Positions 25,304 through 34,046 of a DNA stretch of 64,000 nucleotides are shown one piece after another (positions within the stretch are counted from its first letter, which is position 1; each line of letters opens with the position of its first letter). The stretch spans positions 2,156,001 to 2,220,000 of the forward strand of contig NZ_JAWPMM010000001.1 of NCBI RefSeq assembly GCF_033344935.1, in the 5' to 3' direction. Under the pieces are notes generated by a model. It saw nothing but the letters and a program-made list of their open reading frames with translations. It did no database searches and had not been told where the DNA came from. The position numbers were made by a program, and so were the translations under genes. The DNA comes from Reichenbachiella sp. Its GTDB lineage: Bacteria > Bacteroidota > Bacteroidia > Cytophagales > Cyclobacteriaceae.

Positions 25304-25891
25304 ATGCTTCGAAAATTATTGCCTCCTGATGAATGGCTATTACCAGTAACGGTTTTAGTTGGTTTGATTGTTGGTCTGGGATTTTATGTCCTTCACCTTT
25401 CAAAGGCAGTTTCATATCTATCGGACGATCCAGCTACCTGCATCAACTGTCATGTGATGACTACCGAATACGTCACCTGGAATCATAGTGCCCACCGCAA
25501 TGTAGCTACCTGCAATGACTGTCATGTGCCTCATGATAATGTTTTTAATAAATATTATTTCAAAGCAAAGGATGGCTTGTATCATGCTTCAGTATATACA
25601 CTTCGGGCCGAACCTCAGGCCATCACCATGAGAAAGCCTAGTGAGCATGTAGTTCAAAATAACTGTATTAGATGTCACGCTGGTCAAGTGACAGATGCTA
25701 AAATGACGGACTGGGTAGCGAGTCATGAAGAAAGCCGTTTTGGTAGAAGGTGCTGGGAATGCCACCGTGATACCCCGCATGGAAGAGTAAAAAGCCTGTC
25801 CTCTGTGGAGCTCAATGTGGAACCACTCTCTATCAAGCAGCAGCAAAAAGAATTTATTCCATCTTGGATCAAAGATCAACTGAAAAAGTAA
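25304..25891 (+). CDS. nrfH: Cytochrome c nitrite reductase small subunit NrfH
   Basis: The membrane quinol dehydrogenase that passes electrons from menaquinol to NrfA. At 195 aa it has one N-terminal membrane helix (about residues 12-31) and four c-type heme motifs: CINCH (46-50), CNDCH (70-74), CIRCH (121-125) and CWECH (150-154). The first is followed by VM, matching the methionine that ligates heme 1 in NrfH. The other hemes have His nearby for bis-His ligation. The gene is 6 bp before nrfA and the pair should be co-expressed. Confidence 0.95.
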   Translation: MLRKLLPPDEWLLPVTVLVGLIVGLGFYVLHLSKAVSYLSDDPATCINCHVMTTEYVTWNHSAHRNVATCNDCHVPHDNVFNKYYFKAKDGLYHASVYTLRAEPQAITMRKPSEHVVQNNCIRCHAGQVTDAKMTDWVASHEESRFGRRCWECHRDTPHGRVKSLSSVELNVEPLSIKQQQKEFIPSWIKDQLKK

Positions 25892-25897
25892 TCGACT

Positions 25898-27409
25898 ATG
25901 TCTAAACCAAAAATACGTCTCTGGTTATTGTTTGCAGCTACAGCTGTAGTTGCTTTCTTATTAAGTATGCTGGCCAACAGTATCATGAACCGAAAAGCTG
26001 AGTCTAAATTTGCTTATGCCCCTCAAGTGGTCATCGGTGAAAATGAACCTCGCAATAGAGTATGGGGAGAAAACTTTCCTCGCCAGTACCAGTCCTTTTT
26101 ACAAACTGCAGACACTTCATTTGCCAGCTATCAAAACGGCAGCAGGATGACTGATATGCTGGATAAAGACCCAAATCTGGTTGTGCTTTGGGCGGGTTAT
26201 GGTTTTTCTAAAGACTATAATGCACCTCGAGGGCACTACTATGCGGTTGAGGATATTCAAAATACATTAAGGACTGGTGGGCCTACAGAACCAGGTACCG
26301 GTCCCATGCCAGCTACGTGCTGGACATGTAAGAGTCCTGACATTCCAAGACTGATGAACGAAATGGGGATCGATGAATTCTACAAGGGGAAATGGTATGA
26401 CAAAGGGGCAGAAGTAAATAACGCCATTGGTTGTGCGGATTGTCATAATCCTAAGACTATGAGTCTAAGAATTACTCGTCCGGCTTTGATAGAAGCTTTC
26501 GAGGCACAAGGCAAAGACATTAATAAGGCTTCCTACCAAGAGATGCGTTCTTTGGTTTGTGCACAATGCCACGTCGAGTACTATTTCAATAAGAAAATTC
26601 CTGGCAAAGAAGGAATTCCTTACTTGGTCTTTCCATGGAAAAATGGGATGACCGTAGAAGCAGCCGAGCAGTACTACGACGACATGGACTTTGCTGATTG
26701 GACACATGCCATCAGTAAGGCACCCATGCTCAAAGCACAGCATCCGGGCTATGAACTCTATAAAACAGGGGTGCATGCTAAGCGTGGAGTTTCTTGTGCC
26801 GATTGTCACATGCCATATAAAACCGAGGGTGGACAGAAATTTACCGATCATCATATTCGCTCTCCATTGGACAACGTGACCAATTCCTGTCAGGTCTGTC
26901 ACCGACAAGAGAAGTCTGATCTAGTAGGCGATGTGTACGAAAGGCAGAAAAAAATAAAATCCAATGTGGACGTGCTAGAGCAACAGTTAGTACTTTTGCA
27001 CGTAGAAGCTGGCAAGGCTTGGGAGCTTGGTGCTACGCAAGAAGATATGGAGGATATTCTCATGGATATTCGACATGCACAGTGGCGCTGGGATTATGCA
27101 GTTGCTTCTCACGGTGGGTCATTTCATGCTCCCGTAGAAGTGAGCCGCATCGTAGCTTCCGCCATTCATATTGCCCAAAATGGGCGGTTAAAGTTGGCTC
27201 GACTGCTGTCCTCTATGGGCTACAACGAAATAGTGGAGATGCCTGACATTTCTACTAAAGCGAAAGCTCAGGACTATATAGGACTAGACATGGAAGCATT
27301 GGAAAAAGAGAAAGAAAATTTCAAAGAGACCATCATTCCTCAGTGGCTAGAAGAAGCCAAGCAGCGAGAAGACAAAATGGGAGTCAAAACAGTTTCATTA
27401 AACGATTGA
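25898..27409 (+). CDS. nrfA: Ammonia-forming cytochrome c nitrite reductase NrfA
   Basis: The periplasmic pentaheme enzyme that reduces nitrite to ammonium with six electrons, 503 aa. The catalytic heme motif CWTCK, with lysine in place of histidine, is at 141-145; the other four hemes are CADCH (179-183), CAQCH (221-225), CADCH (300-304) and CQVCH (331-335). The N-terminal hydrophobic stretch (residues 7-27) may be an uncleaved anchor or a signal peptide. Substrate-channel residues follow the usual pattern (VHAKRGVSCADCHMP). With NrfH upstream and a cytochrome assembly protein downstream, this encodes respiratory nitrite ammonification. Confidence 0.97.
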   Translation: MSKPKIRLWLLFAATAVVAFLLSMLANSIMNRKAESKFAYAPQVVIGENEPRNRVWGENFPRQYQSFLQTADTSFASYQNGSRMTDMLDKDPNLVVLWAGYGFSKDYNAPRGHYYAVEDIQNTLRTGGPTEPGTGPMPATCWTCKSPDIPRLMNEMGIDEFYKGKWYDKGAEVNNAIGCADCHNPKTMSLRITRPALIEAFEAQGKDINKASYQEMRSLVCAQCHVEYYFNKKIPGKEGIPYLVFPWKNGMTVEAAEQYYDDMDFADWTHAISKAPMLKAQHPGYELYKTGVHAKRGVSCADCHMPYKTEGGQKFTDHHIRSPLDNVTNSCQVCHRQEKSDLVGDVYERQKKIKSNVDVLEQQLVLLHVEAGKAWELGATQEDMEDILMDIRHAQWRWDYAVASHGGSFHAPVEVSRIVASAIHIAQNGRLKLARLLSSMGYNEIVEMPDISTKAKAQDYIGLDMEALEKEKENFKETIIPQWLEEAKQREDKMGVKTVSLND

Positions 27410-27432
27410 GTTGAGGAGAGGAATCTGATATA

Positions 27433-30400
27433 ATGGTATTGAAATTTTTAAAGCCGCTGTTTTCAAACAAACTGACAACAGTGCTACTTGTTGCTTATGC
27501 TTTTACAATGGCATACGCCACTTTCTTAGAAAATGACTTCGGCACGCAAGCGGTGCTATCTATCATCTACAAAGCCTGGTGGTTTGAGGCCATCATGATT
27601 TTACTAGCGGTTAACTTCTTGGGTAATATCTGGAGGTATAAACTTTACCGCAAAGAGAAGTTGGCGATTTTCACTTTTCATGTTGCATTCATAGTTATTC
27701 TGATTGGCGCTTTTGTGACACGTTATGCCAGTTTCGAGGGATTGATGCATATCCGCGAAGGAGATTCTACAAACAAAATCGTTTCGCAAGATCGATACCT
27801 GATGATTGAAGCCAAAAAAGGGGATGAAGTAGAGAAATTTGAGCAGAAGCTCAACTTATCTGTTTTCAAACAACCGGATTTGGTTGTGAATATGGGTGCT
27901 AACGACGAAATCGAGATCGAACCTAAAGCCTTCGTACCTCAGGCAGAACAGCAAGTGATCGAATCTGAAAATGGCTCCACGGTTTTGAAACTAGTGACCA
28001 CTTCAGGCGAAGGTCGTGAGAATCTATTCCTGGCTTCAGGAGGTGCTTTATTGATAAATAACTATCCCGTAACGTTCGACCGTCCGGTAGATGGCGCAAT
28101 CAATATCTTTAGTAAAGGGGAGGAGCTATTTATTCAATCGCCATTCGAAATGACATTTATGGTGATGGCTACGCAAAATGCAGGTACGTTACCCGCAGAC
28201 TCCTTGATGCCATTGCAGACGCGAGCTTTGTACCGTGGAGAAAATACACAGTTTGTAATACCAGAGGTATATGAGAAAAGCTCGATTGTGTATTTGCCTG
28301 CTAAAGATCAGGAAAAAGGCAAAATGCTCGATGATTTGCTTTTTGTGAAAATCAAATCTGATGACCGATCACAGGAAATCTTGTTGAGTTCGTTCGATGG
28401 CAACTTCAGCGAAGAGCAGCATTTGGAAATTGGCGAATACCACTTAGATATTAGCTATGGGCCAAAGCCTATTGAAATCCCTTTTTCAATCGAGTTGAGA
28501 GATTTTCAATTGGATAGATATCCGGGTTCTACCAGTCCTTCCTCTTTTGCCAGTGAGGTCACGGTGATAGATGAAGACTCGTCTTTCCCATATCGTATTT
28601 ACATGAACAATGTGCTCGATCATAAAGGATACAGATTCTTCCAAGCCTCTTATGATACGGATGCTTTAGGAACAGTGCTTTCAGTAAACCAAGATTTTTG
28701 GGGAACTAACATTACCTATCTAGGATACACTTTAATGACATTAGGCATGCTATTGACTTTGTTTGGCAAGCATTCACGTTTTCAAATTATCAACAAACAA
28801 TTGAATGCATTGAAAGCAAAAAAAGCAGTAGCTACAGTATTGTTGGCCAGCTTAGGACTAGGAACCGCTGTTGCGCAGGAAGAAGGTCATAGCAAATTCA
28901 ACTATCAGCAATCACTGCTGACGAATGAAGTGAACATTGATCATGCTTCTCTTTATGGCGAATTGATGGTACAGGACATGGATGGCCGGATCAAACCGAT
29001 CAATACCTTAGGGTCGGAATTTTTGAGGAAAGTGCATGGTAGATCTACTTTCACGGTGAGCGATGGAGACTATACTTCTAAACTCAATAGCGATCAGGTG
29101 TTCTTGATGATGCATGTCAATCCATTGGTTTGGCAGCAAGTGCCAATCATCAAAGTAGATAACGACGGCGGAAAAGAAATTGTAGAGGTGATTGGAAAAA
29201 GAGAAAGTGAATATTATTCTTTCATCGACTTTCTGGACAAAGAAGGAAATTATCTACTGACCGATATGGTGGATGTGGCGAGCCGTAAGAAACCAGCCGT
29301 TCAGAATGCTTTCGACAAAGAATTGATCAAAGTAGACGAAAGATTCAATGTCTACTTCCAAGGCCTGACGGGCAACTACCTGAAGCTGTTCCCTAAAGAA
29401 GGCGACCCAGCCAACACTTGGTACACTGGCAACTTCGAAGGACAGACCTTCTCTGGTGAAGATTCTACTTTCGTGCGTCGTATCATGCCGATGTACTACC
29501 AGAGTATCATGGAGTCTGTTCGAGAGAAGGACTGGTCGAAGGCCGATGAGGTATTGGGTTACATCAAAAAATACCAGGACATTAAAGGCGCAGATGTGAT
29601 GCCAGAGGAAGGTATCATCAAAGCAGAACTGCTGTACAACAAACTCAAATTGTTCAACCGATTGTTCGGTTATTTGTGGTTGTCCGGTATAGCGCTACTC
29701 GTAGTGGCCATATTGAAAATATTCAAAGGCGAATCCAAAGGTATCAACCTCACCAGTAAAATACTCACCGGATTAGTTTTCGTACAGTTTCTCGCGCTTA
29801 CCTTCAACTTGGGCTTGAGATGGTATGCTTCGGGTCATGCGCCATGGAGTAATGGCTACGAGATGATCATCCTGGTAGGATGGGGCTTGCTTTTCTTTGC
29901 TTTTGTCTTTTACAAGAAATCTAATTTTGTAGTGCCTTTAGGTGCACTGTTTTCGGGAACGCTGCTATTTGTGGCCTTCCTGGATTGGTTGAACCCTGAG
30001 ATCACAAATTTAGTGCCTGTACTAAAATCCTACTGGCTCAAAATTCATGTAGCGATTATCGTGAGTAGCTATGCGCCGCTGGGCTTATCTGCACTATTGG
30101 GTCTAATGACTTTGATCTTTATGATCGTGGATAAAAAGAAAAATGTAAAAATCGACATCAGCATCAAGGAGATGACTTACATCAACGAGATGTCTATGAC
30201 CATTGGTTTGTTCTTATTGGCGATAGGCACCTTTTTGGGTGGCGTGTGGGCCAATGAATCCTGGGGACGCTACTGGGGTTGGGACCCGAAAGAGACCTGG
30301 GCACTGATCTCTGTGATTGTCTATGCCACCGTGCTTCACCTGCGTTTGATTCCAAAATTGAACGACACCTACGTGTTCAATACCGCTAGTGTGATCGCAT

Positions 30401-30573
30401 TTTTCTCGATCATCATGACCTCGTTTGGGGTAAACTATTACTTGTCGGGATTGCACTCTTACGCCAAAGGTGATCCGCTTCCGATTCCTACTTTTGTGTA
30501 CTATACTGTAGCAATCATTTTGGGGATTTGTGCTTGGGCTTATTTTGCGAAGAGGAGGTATCAGAAGGGGTAG
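27433..30573 (+). CDS. ccsA: Fused ResB-CcsA (CcsBA) cytochrome c synthetase
   Basis: System II heme attachment protein, 1046 aa, in which the ResB/CcsB and CcsA halves are one polypeptide. The N-terminal half has membrane helices and a large periplasmic domain (to about residue 430), then a helix and a second periplasmic stretch. The C-terminal part is multi-spanning and carries the heme-handling WWD-type motif WGRYWGWDPKETW (about residues 943-955) with flanking histidines. It exports heme and ligates it to CxxCH motifs. The position just after nrfA suggests it serves NrfHA; the CWTCK heme of NrfA sometimes needs a dedicated synthetase, so this is a candidate for that task. Confidence 0.92.
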   Translation: MVLKFLKPLFSNKLTTVLLVAYAFTMAYATFLENDFGTQAVLSIIYKAWWFEAIMILLAVNFLGNIWRYKLYRKEKLAIFTFHVAFIVILIGAFVTRYASFEGLMHIREGDSTNKIVSQDRYLMIEAKKGDEVEKFEQKLNLSVFKQPDLVVNMGANDEIEIEPKAFVPQAEQQVIESENGSTVLKLVTTSGEGRENLFLASGGALLINNYPVTFDRPVDGAINIFSKGEELFIQSPFEMTFMVMATQNAGTLPADSLMPLQTRALYRGENTQFVIPEVYEKSSIVYLPAKDQEKGKMLDDLLFVKIKSDDRSQEILLSSFDGNFSEEQHLEIGEYHLDISYGPKPIEIPFSIELRDFQLDRYPGSTSPSSFASEVTVIDEDSSFPYRIYMNNVLDHKGYRFFQASYDTDALGTVLSVNQDFWGTNITYLGYTLMTLGMLLTLFGKHSRFQIINKQLNALKAKKAVATVLLASLGLGTAVAQEEGHSKFNYQQSLLTNEVNIDHASLYGELMVQDMDGRIKPINTLGSEFLRKVHGRSTFTVSDGDYTSKLNSDQVFLMMHVNPLVWQQVPIIKVDNDGGKEIVEVIGKRESEYYSFIDFLDKEGNYLLTDMVDVASRKKPAVQNAFDKELIKVDERFNVYFQGLTGNYLKLFPKEGDPANTWYTGNFEGQTFSGEDSTFVRRIMPMYYQSIMESVREKDWSKADEVLGYIKKYQDIKGADVMPEEGIIKAELLYNKLKLFNRLFGYLWLSGIALLVVAILKIFKGESKGINLTSKILTGLVFVQFLALTFNLGLRWYASGHAPWSNGYEMIILVGWGLLFFAFVFYKKSNFVVPLGALFSGTLLFVAFLDWLNPEITNLVPVLKSYWLKIHVAIIVSSYAPLGLSALLGLMTLIFMIVDKKKNVKIDISIKEMTYINEMSMTIGLFLLAIGTFLGGVWANESWGRYWGWDPKETWALISVIVYATVLHLRLIPKLNDTYVFNTASVIAFFSIIMTSFGVNYYLSGLHSYAKGDPLPIPTFVYYTVAIILGICAWAYFAKRRYQKG

Positions 30574-30610
30574 TCTTTTAAAAAATCAGAATTGAGCTCA
30601 ATATTTTGAT

Positions 30611-31195
30611 ATGAGGATAATCAAGGACTATCATGGATTAATAATCTCTATTTCTATAATTGTTTGGGGTATTGGATTGATATACCTTTTAAATGGAGGC
30701 TCCATGATATTTGCAGTTTTTATTCCGGTTGGAACAGTTCTATTTTATGTAGCTCTTTTTGTAAGGTATTTTCTCATTAAGACACCTGAAATAAATTCTG
30801 ACAAACGTGGTATTGATACGGATTCAAGTTGGTTTGATACTATTGAAATATTTCCCTTTGCCGGATCAAGGTTAGACATTTTAGTGATTTTCGGATTGGC
30901 TTTCCTTTCAATTTTGATATATATGCCAATTTCTAACATACATACATATCAAAAAATCAAAGAGCATATAGAATGGGATGTTACCAAAACTCAGTTGGAC
31001 AATAATCCAAAACTAGATTCAAGGTTTGGAGTTCAGCGAAAGTATTCATACCCTATATGGATTAGAAAAGATAGTTATACAAGATGGGCTAAAGTTCATA
31101 CAGGAGGCGAAATTGCGTATGGGTCATTTGTTTATGCACTCAGTGCTGATGGAGAATTGTTATATTTAGATAGCATTATCACTGAAAATAAATAG
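30611..31195 (+). CDS. Uncharacterised membrane protein
   Basis: I do not recognise this 194-aa protein. Two hydrophobic segments lie close together at the N-terminus (about residues 9-29 and 33-53), a third at about 95-116, and a hydrophilic C-terminal domain of about 80 residues (QRKYSYPIWIRKDSYTRWAKVHTGGEIAYG). It starts 37 bp after ccsBA but differs in kind from that operon, and a short palindrome (30591-30602) sits in between. Codon use is AT-richer than in ccsBA. It begins the accessory stretch that continues to about 35.4 kb. Confidence 0.55.
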   Translation: MRIIKDYHGLIISISIIVWGIGLIYLLNGGSMIFAVFIPVGTVLFYVALFVRYFLIKTPEINSDKRGIDTDSSWFDTIEIFPFAGSRLDILVIFGLAFLSILIYMPISNIHTYQKIKEHIEWDVTKTQLDNNPKLDSRFGVQRKYSYPIWIRKDSYTRWAKVHTGGEIAYGSFVYALSADGELLYLDSIITENK

Positions 31196-31207
31196 GCTTT
31201 CGCTTGG

Positions 31208-31251
31208 TCGCAATTGCATTGCGATCTTATCTTGTTTAGCATTTGTAATGC
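31208..31251. promoter_or_regulatory. Two inverted repeats before the toxin-antitoxin genes
   Basis: A perfect repeat TCGCAAT-TGC-ATTGCGA (31208-31224) and a second one GCATT-TGT-AATGC (31239-31251) lie 28-71 bp before the antitoxin ATG. They could be the operator of an autoregulated toxin-antitoxin operon. Short palindromes of this kind also occur as dispersed REP-like units, an alternative that cannot be excluded. Confidence 0.45.
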
Positions 31252-31278
31252 GAATCTAAAATTCAATATCTTTATCAT

Positions 31279-31461
31279 ATGAACAAGACGCAAGTAATTG
31301 AGACTTTGGAATCACTACCTAATGAGTTTTCTACGGAAGAGCTAATGGATCGGCTTTTGTTTATAGACAAAATAGAAAAGGGTTTGGAGGATGTGAATAA
31401 TGGGAAATCCATCCCCCTTAGCGAGGTTAAAGACCGAATGAAGTCTAAATGGTCGAAATAA
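31279..31461 (+). CDS. Antitoxin-like small protein
   Basis: A 60-aa protein with the size and composition of a Bacteroidota addiction-module antitoxin: an N-terminal segment NKTQVIETLESLPNEFSTEELMDRLLFIDKIEKG and a C-terminal tail SEVKDRMKSKW that would wrap around a ParE/RelE toxin. Its last 13 bases overlap the start of the toxin reading frame, the standard arrangement. It is intact although the toxin is not. No DNA-binding motif is obvious, but the inverted repeats upstream suggest autoregulation. Confidence 0.7.
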   Translation: MNKTQVIETLESLPNEFSTEELMDRLLFIDKIEKGLEDVNNGKSIPLSEVKDRMKSKWSK

Positions 31462-31734
31462 GGTTTTCTGATTTAGCTTGGGAAGATCTTAATTCAATCA
31501 CTGATTATATCTCTATTGACTCTCCCAGATATGCCCAGGAATTTTCAAATCGTGTAATTGATCGTAATAGAACGGTTAGTTGACTTCCCTCAATTAGGCA
31601 GAAAAGTACCTGAGTTCAACAGTGAACAGCTTCGCGAATTGATATTAGGCAAATACAGAATTGTGTACAGAATCTATGATGAAGAGTTGATCGTGGTTGT
31701 TAGAATAGTTCACGGAGCCAAACTTATAGATTAG
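31449..31734 (+). pseudogene. ParE/RelE-type toxin gene with a frameshift
   Basis: From the ATG at 31449 the frame reads MVEIRFSDLAWEDLNSITDY...FSNRVIDR and then stops at TGA 31581-31583. Removing one A at 31566-31567 restores the frame, which continues IERLVDFPQLGRKVPEF...LRELILGKYRIVYRIYDEE and ends HGAKLID at TAG 31732-31734, giving a full-length ParE/RelE-family mRNA interferase or gyrase toxin of about 94 aa. The break therefore looks like a single-base insertion. As written the toxin would be inactive. A sequencing error cannot be excluded. Confidence 0.85.
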
Positions 31735-31776
31735 ACTCAACGGCATAATACGACTTCGAAGATTAATAAACTATAT

Positions 31777-32559
31777 TCAATACTTCTTTGGTACGAACAT
31801 CTGATAGTCTTTAGGTGGTCTCACATATTTTTTATCCTGAGGTAATGGAGGCAATTCAATTGGGTCGATGTGCATGGGCTCGTAAGGAATTTGACTCAAG
31901 ATGTGGCTAATGCAGTTGAGTCTGGCCTTTTTCTTATTGTCAGCATCTACTACATACCAAGGCACTTGCTTGGTGTCGGTATGAGCAAACATCTCGTCTT
32001 TAGCCCTAGAGTATTCCAGCCATTTGGCTCTCGACTCCAAATCCATTGGGCTAAACTTCCATCGTTTGAGTGGGTTTTCTATTCTTCGTTTGAATCGCTT
32101 TTCTTGTTCTTGGTCACTAACCGAAAACCAGTATTTGAGTAGAATGATCCCCGAACGTACCAGCATGCGTTCAAACTCCGGGCAAGCTCTTAGAAACTCA
32201 TTGTATTCCTCTTGCGAACAAAATCTCATTACTTTTTCTACTCCGGCTCGATTGTACCAACTGCGGTCAAAAAGTACCATTTCTCCGGCCGCTGGTAAGT
32301 GTGCAGCATAACGCTGAAAATACCATTGCGACTTCTCGCGTTCAGTGGGTACACCCAGAGCTACGACTTTACAGATCCGTGGATTGAGAGGCTCAGTGAT
32401 TCTTTTGATGACACCACCTTTGCCTGAGGCATCACGACCCTCGAAAACCACGACTACTTTCAATGCCTGTTTTTTAATCCAGGTTTGAAGGTGCACCAAT
32501 TCAATATGGAGCTTGTCCAGTTCTTGTTGGTAATTAAAAGATTCCGATTGATTTGCCAT
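31777..32559 (-). CDS. ppk2: Polyphosphate kinase 2 family protein
   Basis: A 260-aa cytosolic kinase that moves phosphate between polyphosphate and nucleotides. It has the P-loop fold with Walker A GRDASGKGG (41-49), the Walker B-like FDRSWYNRAGVE block, and lid arginines in RFKRRIENPLKRWKFSPMDLESR. The single-domain size and the sequence FEGRDASGKGG ... YVRPPKDYQMFVPKKY fit the class that phosphorylates nucleoside diphosphates, but the preference for ADP or GDP cannot be read reliably. It is convergent with the toxin-antitoxin remnant and is followed upstream by the repeat-rich spacer. Confidence 0.92.
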   Translation of the reverse strand: MANQSESFNYQQELDKLHIELVHLQTWIKKQALKVVVVFEGRDASGKGGVIKRITEPLNPRICKVVALGVPTEREKSQWYFQRYAAHLPAAGEMVLFDRSWYNRAGVEKVMRFCSQEEYNEFLRACPEFERMLVRSGIILLKYWFSVSDQEQEKRFKRRIENPLKRWKFSPMDLESRAKWLEYSRAKDEMFAHTDTKQVPWYVVDADNKKKARLNCISHILSQIPYEPMHIDPIELPPLPQDKKYVRPPKDYQMFVPKKY

Positions 32560-32943
32560 GATTCAATTTACTAAAATAGATTTTAGAAAACCTTATCATC
32601 ACTCATTCTTGGGCGGGTCTGGGACCCGTTCGTTACGACCGTTGATAGATAGTGGTCAGACGAATCGCTGCTCCCTGATATATCCAATTGTTTAAGAATG
32701 CTTTTTTAAACCTAAAAGGTTTGGATGATAAATATTCGTCAGACCACTGAATACCTCACGATTTTGGCTCTTATTGTTCTTTTCCCGAAGGGATGCCTTT
32801 GGCGGAACCAACAAACATCTACTGTTAAATTGGCATACCTTTCGCCCTTGTTGATCTTGTGACCAACAAGCCTCTATCATCAGCTGATATGCTATGTTTG
32901 TTGGAGACAATTCCAACAAAGGGAAATCATTAATACATGATTT
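32560..32943. repeat. Gene-free spacer rich in nested inverted repeats
   Basis: This 384-bp stretch holds at least six inverted repeats: CGGGTC/GACCCG (32614-32628); a 15-bp arm at 32651-32665 matching 32734-32748 with one mismatch; AAACCT/AGGTTT (32708-32722) inside it; CCAACAAACAT (32808-32818) matching ATGTTTGTTGG (32894-32904) perfectly; CTTGTTG/CAACAAG (32847-32870) inside that; and TTTGTTGGA/TCCAACAAA (32897-32920), which shares the last arm. The pattern suggests a non-autonomous mobile repeat or a structured RNA. A 75-codon frame within it on the minus strand (32692-32919) is not convincing as a gene. Confidence 0.6.
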
Positions 32944-33813
32944 TTAGTCCTCAGTCTTCTCCTCTTTCTTAGCTGTAGGCAATTTAGTAGGTTGATAGGC
33001 CGTCTTCTTCAGTTCGTCTAAGTGTAGCCGGTCAATGGCCTGCACAGATCGGAAGTTGAGTCGCTCGAATAGGCCGTAGTTCTCTACAATCTCCTTAAAC
33101 TTTTCGTCTTTGTTGTAAGTAATCAAGTAATAAAACTGCAACAGCACTTCTTGTTCGGTGAGGTGTGGTTTGATGATATTGATGTAGAAATTTGGGTCCT
33201 TACTTTTCTCAGCTACCAAATAAATCAGCGATTTGTAGCTTTCCATGTAGTGAGAGATGGTGTTTCGATAGCTGTCATATACCTGCCTAAAGCAAGTTTC
33301 AAAGGCTTCTTCATCTAGAATTTCAGAGCTACCATCCTTTTTTCTCCTCTTCTTCGTGTCATTCACGGCCTTAGTAAATGCTTTATACATAACCTCAAAA
33401 CCGTTGCCTGCCTCTTGCGACTCTATACGAGAGGACGCAGCAAGGTGAAATTCAAGAAGCTTGAAATAGGTGTTTTCGAATTGCTGTATCTCTATGGTTT
33501 GGGATTGACTATCCATAATCTTTCGAGTCTCAAAAAGCTCCTCCCGCTGTAGCTCTAGTTCCTTACGTTGGTAGATCAATGCCAGATAGAAAAGTATCAC
33601 ACCAGCCAATGCCCAGATCGGCCCAACGATACCGCCGAAGAATTCTCCCATCTTGCTTAGTGATTCCAAATCTGATAGCATATCGCTGCTGAGCACATTG
33701 AGTTTTACAAACACCACGTAGGCAACAACGAATCCGAGTAGGACGGAAAGGAGCGTTGAAAAGCCCAGAAATTTCACGAAATATGCACGTAGTTTGGTTC
33801 GCTTAGATGTCAT
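32944..33813 (-). CDS. Putative phage abortive infection protein (putAbiC-like)
   Basis: A 289-aa membrane-anchored protein. Two helices near the N-terminus (about residues 15-38 and 57-80) frame the typical GEFFGGIVGPIWALAGVILFYLALIYQRKELELQREEL block, in which the second helix runs into a coiled coil. The rest is a helical cytosolic domain with FENTYFKLLEFH, FRQVYDSYRNTISHYMESYKSLIYLV and a charged tail. This layout matches the family annotated as putative phage abortive infection protein. Direct proof of phage resistance is lacking for most members. It sits beside the repeat-rich spacer and near a toxin-antitoxin remnant, which fits a small defence-type accessory region. Confidence 0.7.
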   Translation of the reverse strand: MTSKRTKLRAYFVKFLGFSTLLSVLLGFVVAYVVFVKLNVLSSDMLSDLESLSKMGEFFGGIVGPIWALAGVILFYLALIYQRKELELQREELFETRKIMDSQSQTIEIQQFENTYFKLLEFHLAASSRIESQEAGNGFEVMYKAFTKAVNDTKKRRKKDGSSEILDEEAFETCFRQVYDSYRNTISHYMESYKSLIYLVAEKSKDPNFYINIIKPHLTEQEVLLQFYYLITYNKDEKFKEIVENYGLFERLNFRSVQAIDRLHLDELKKTAYQPTKLPTAKKEEKTED

Positions 33814-34046
33814 AGTAGTTCAGCATTTGGCTTGCCTGCTAAAGTACTAGATTACTTTTAATTTTTTGTAAAACGTCATGTTTGTAATAAGCTTACATTC
33901 ATCTGCAAATTTGTAAAATTGGTCACTACTATAGACTCATTCATAGAATACCATTGTGGGTATCATCATATTTTGCTAGATTACTACAACTAGCTATGGT
34001 TGATTCTACAGGCTAATCTACATAGCTGAGCCAAGTCCCTTTGACT

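Noticed and set aside
32692-32919. 75-codon minus-strand frame in the repeat-rich spacer
   Set aside because: It is made mostly of the inverted-repeat arms themselves, has no signal of a protein domain and no start context; better explained as repeat sequence.
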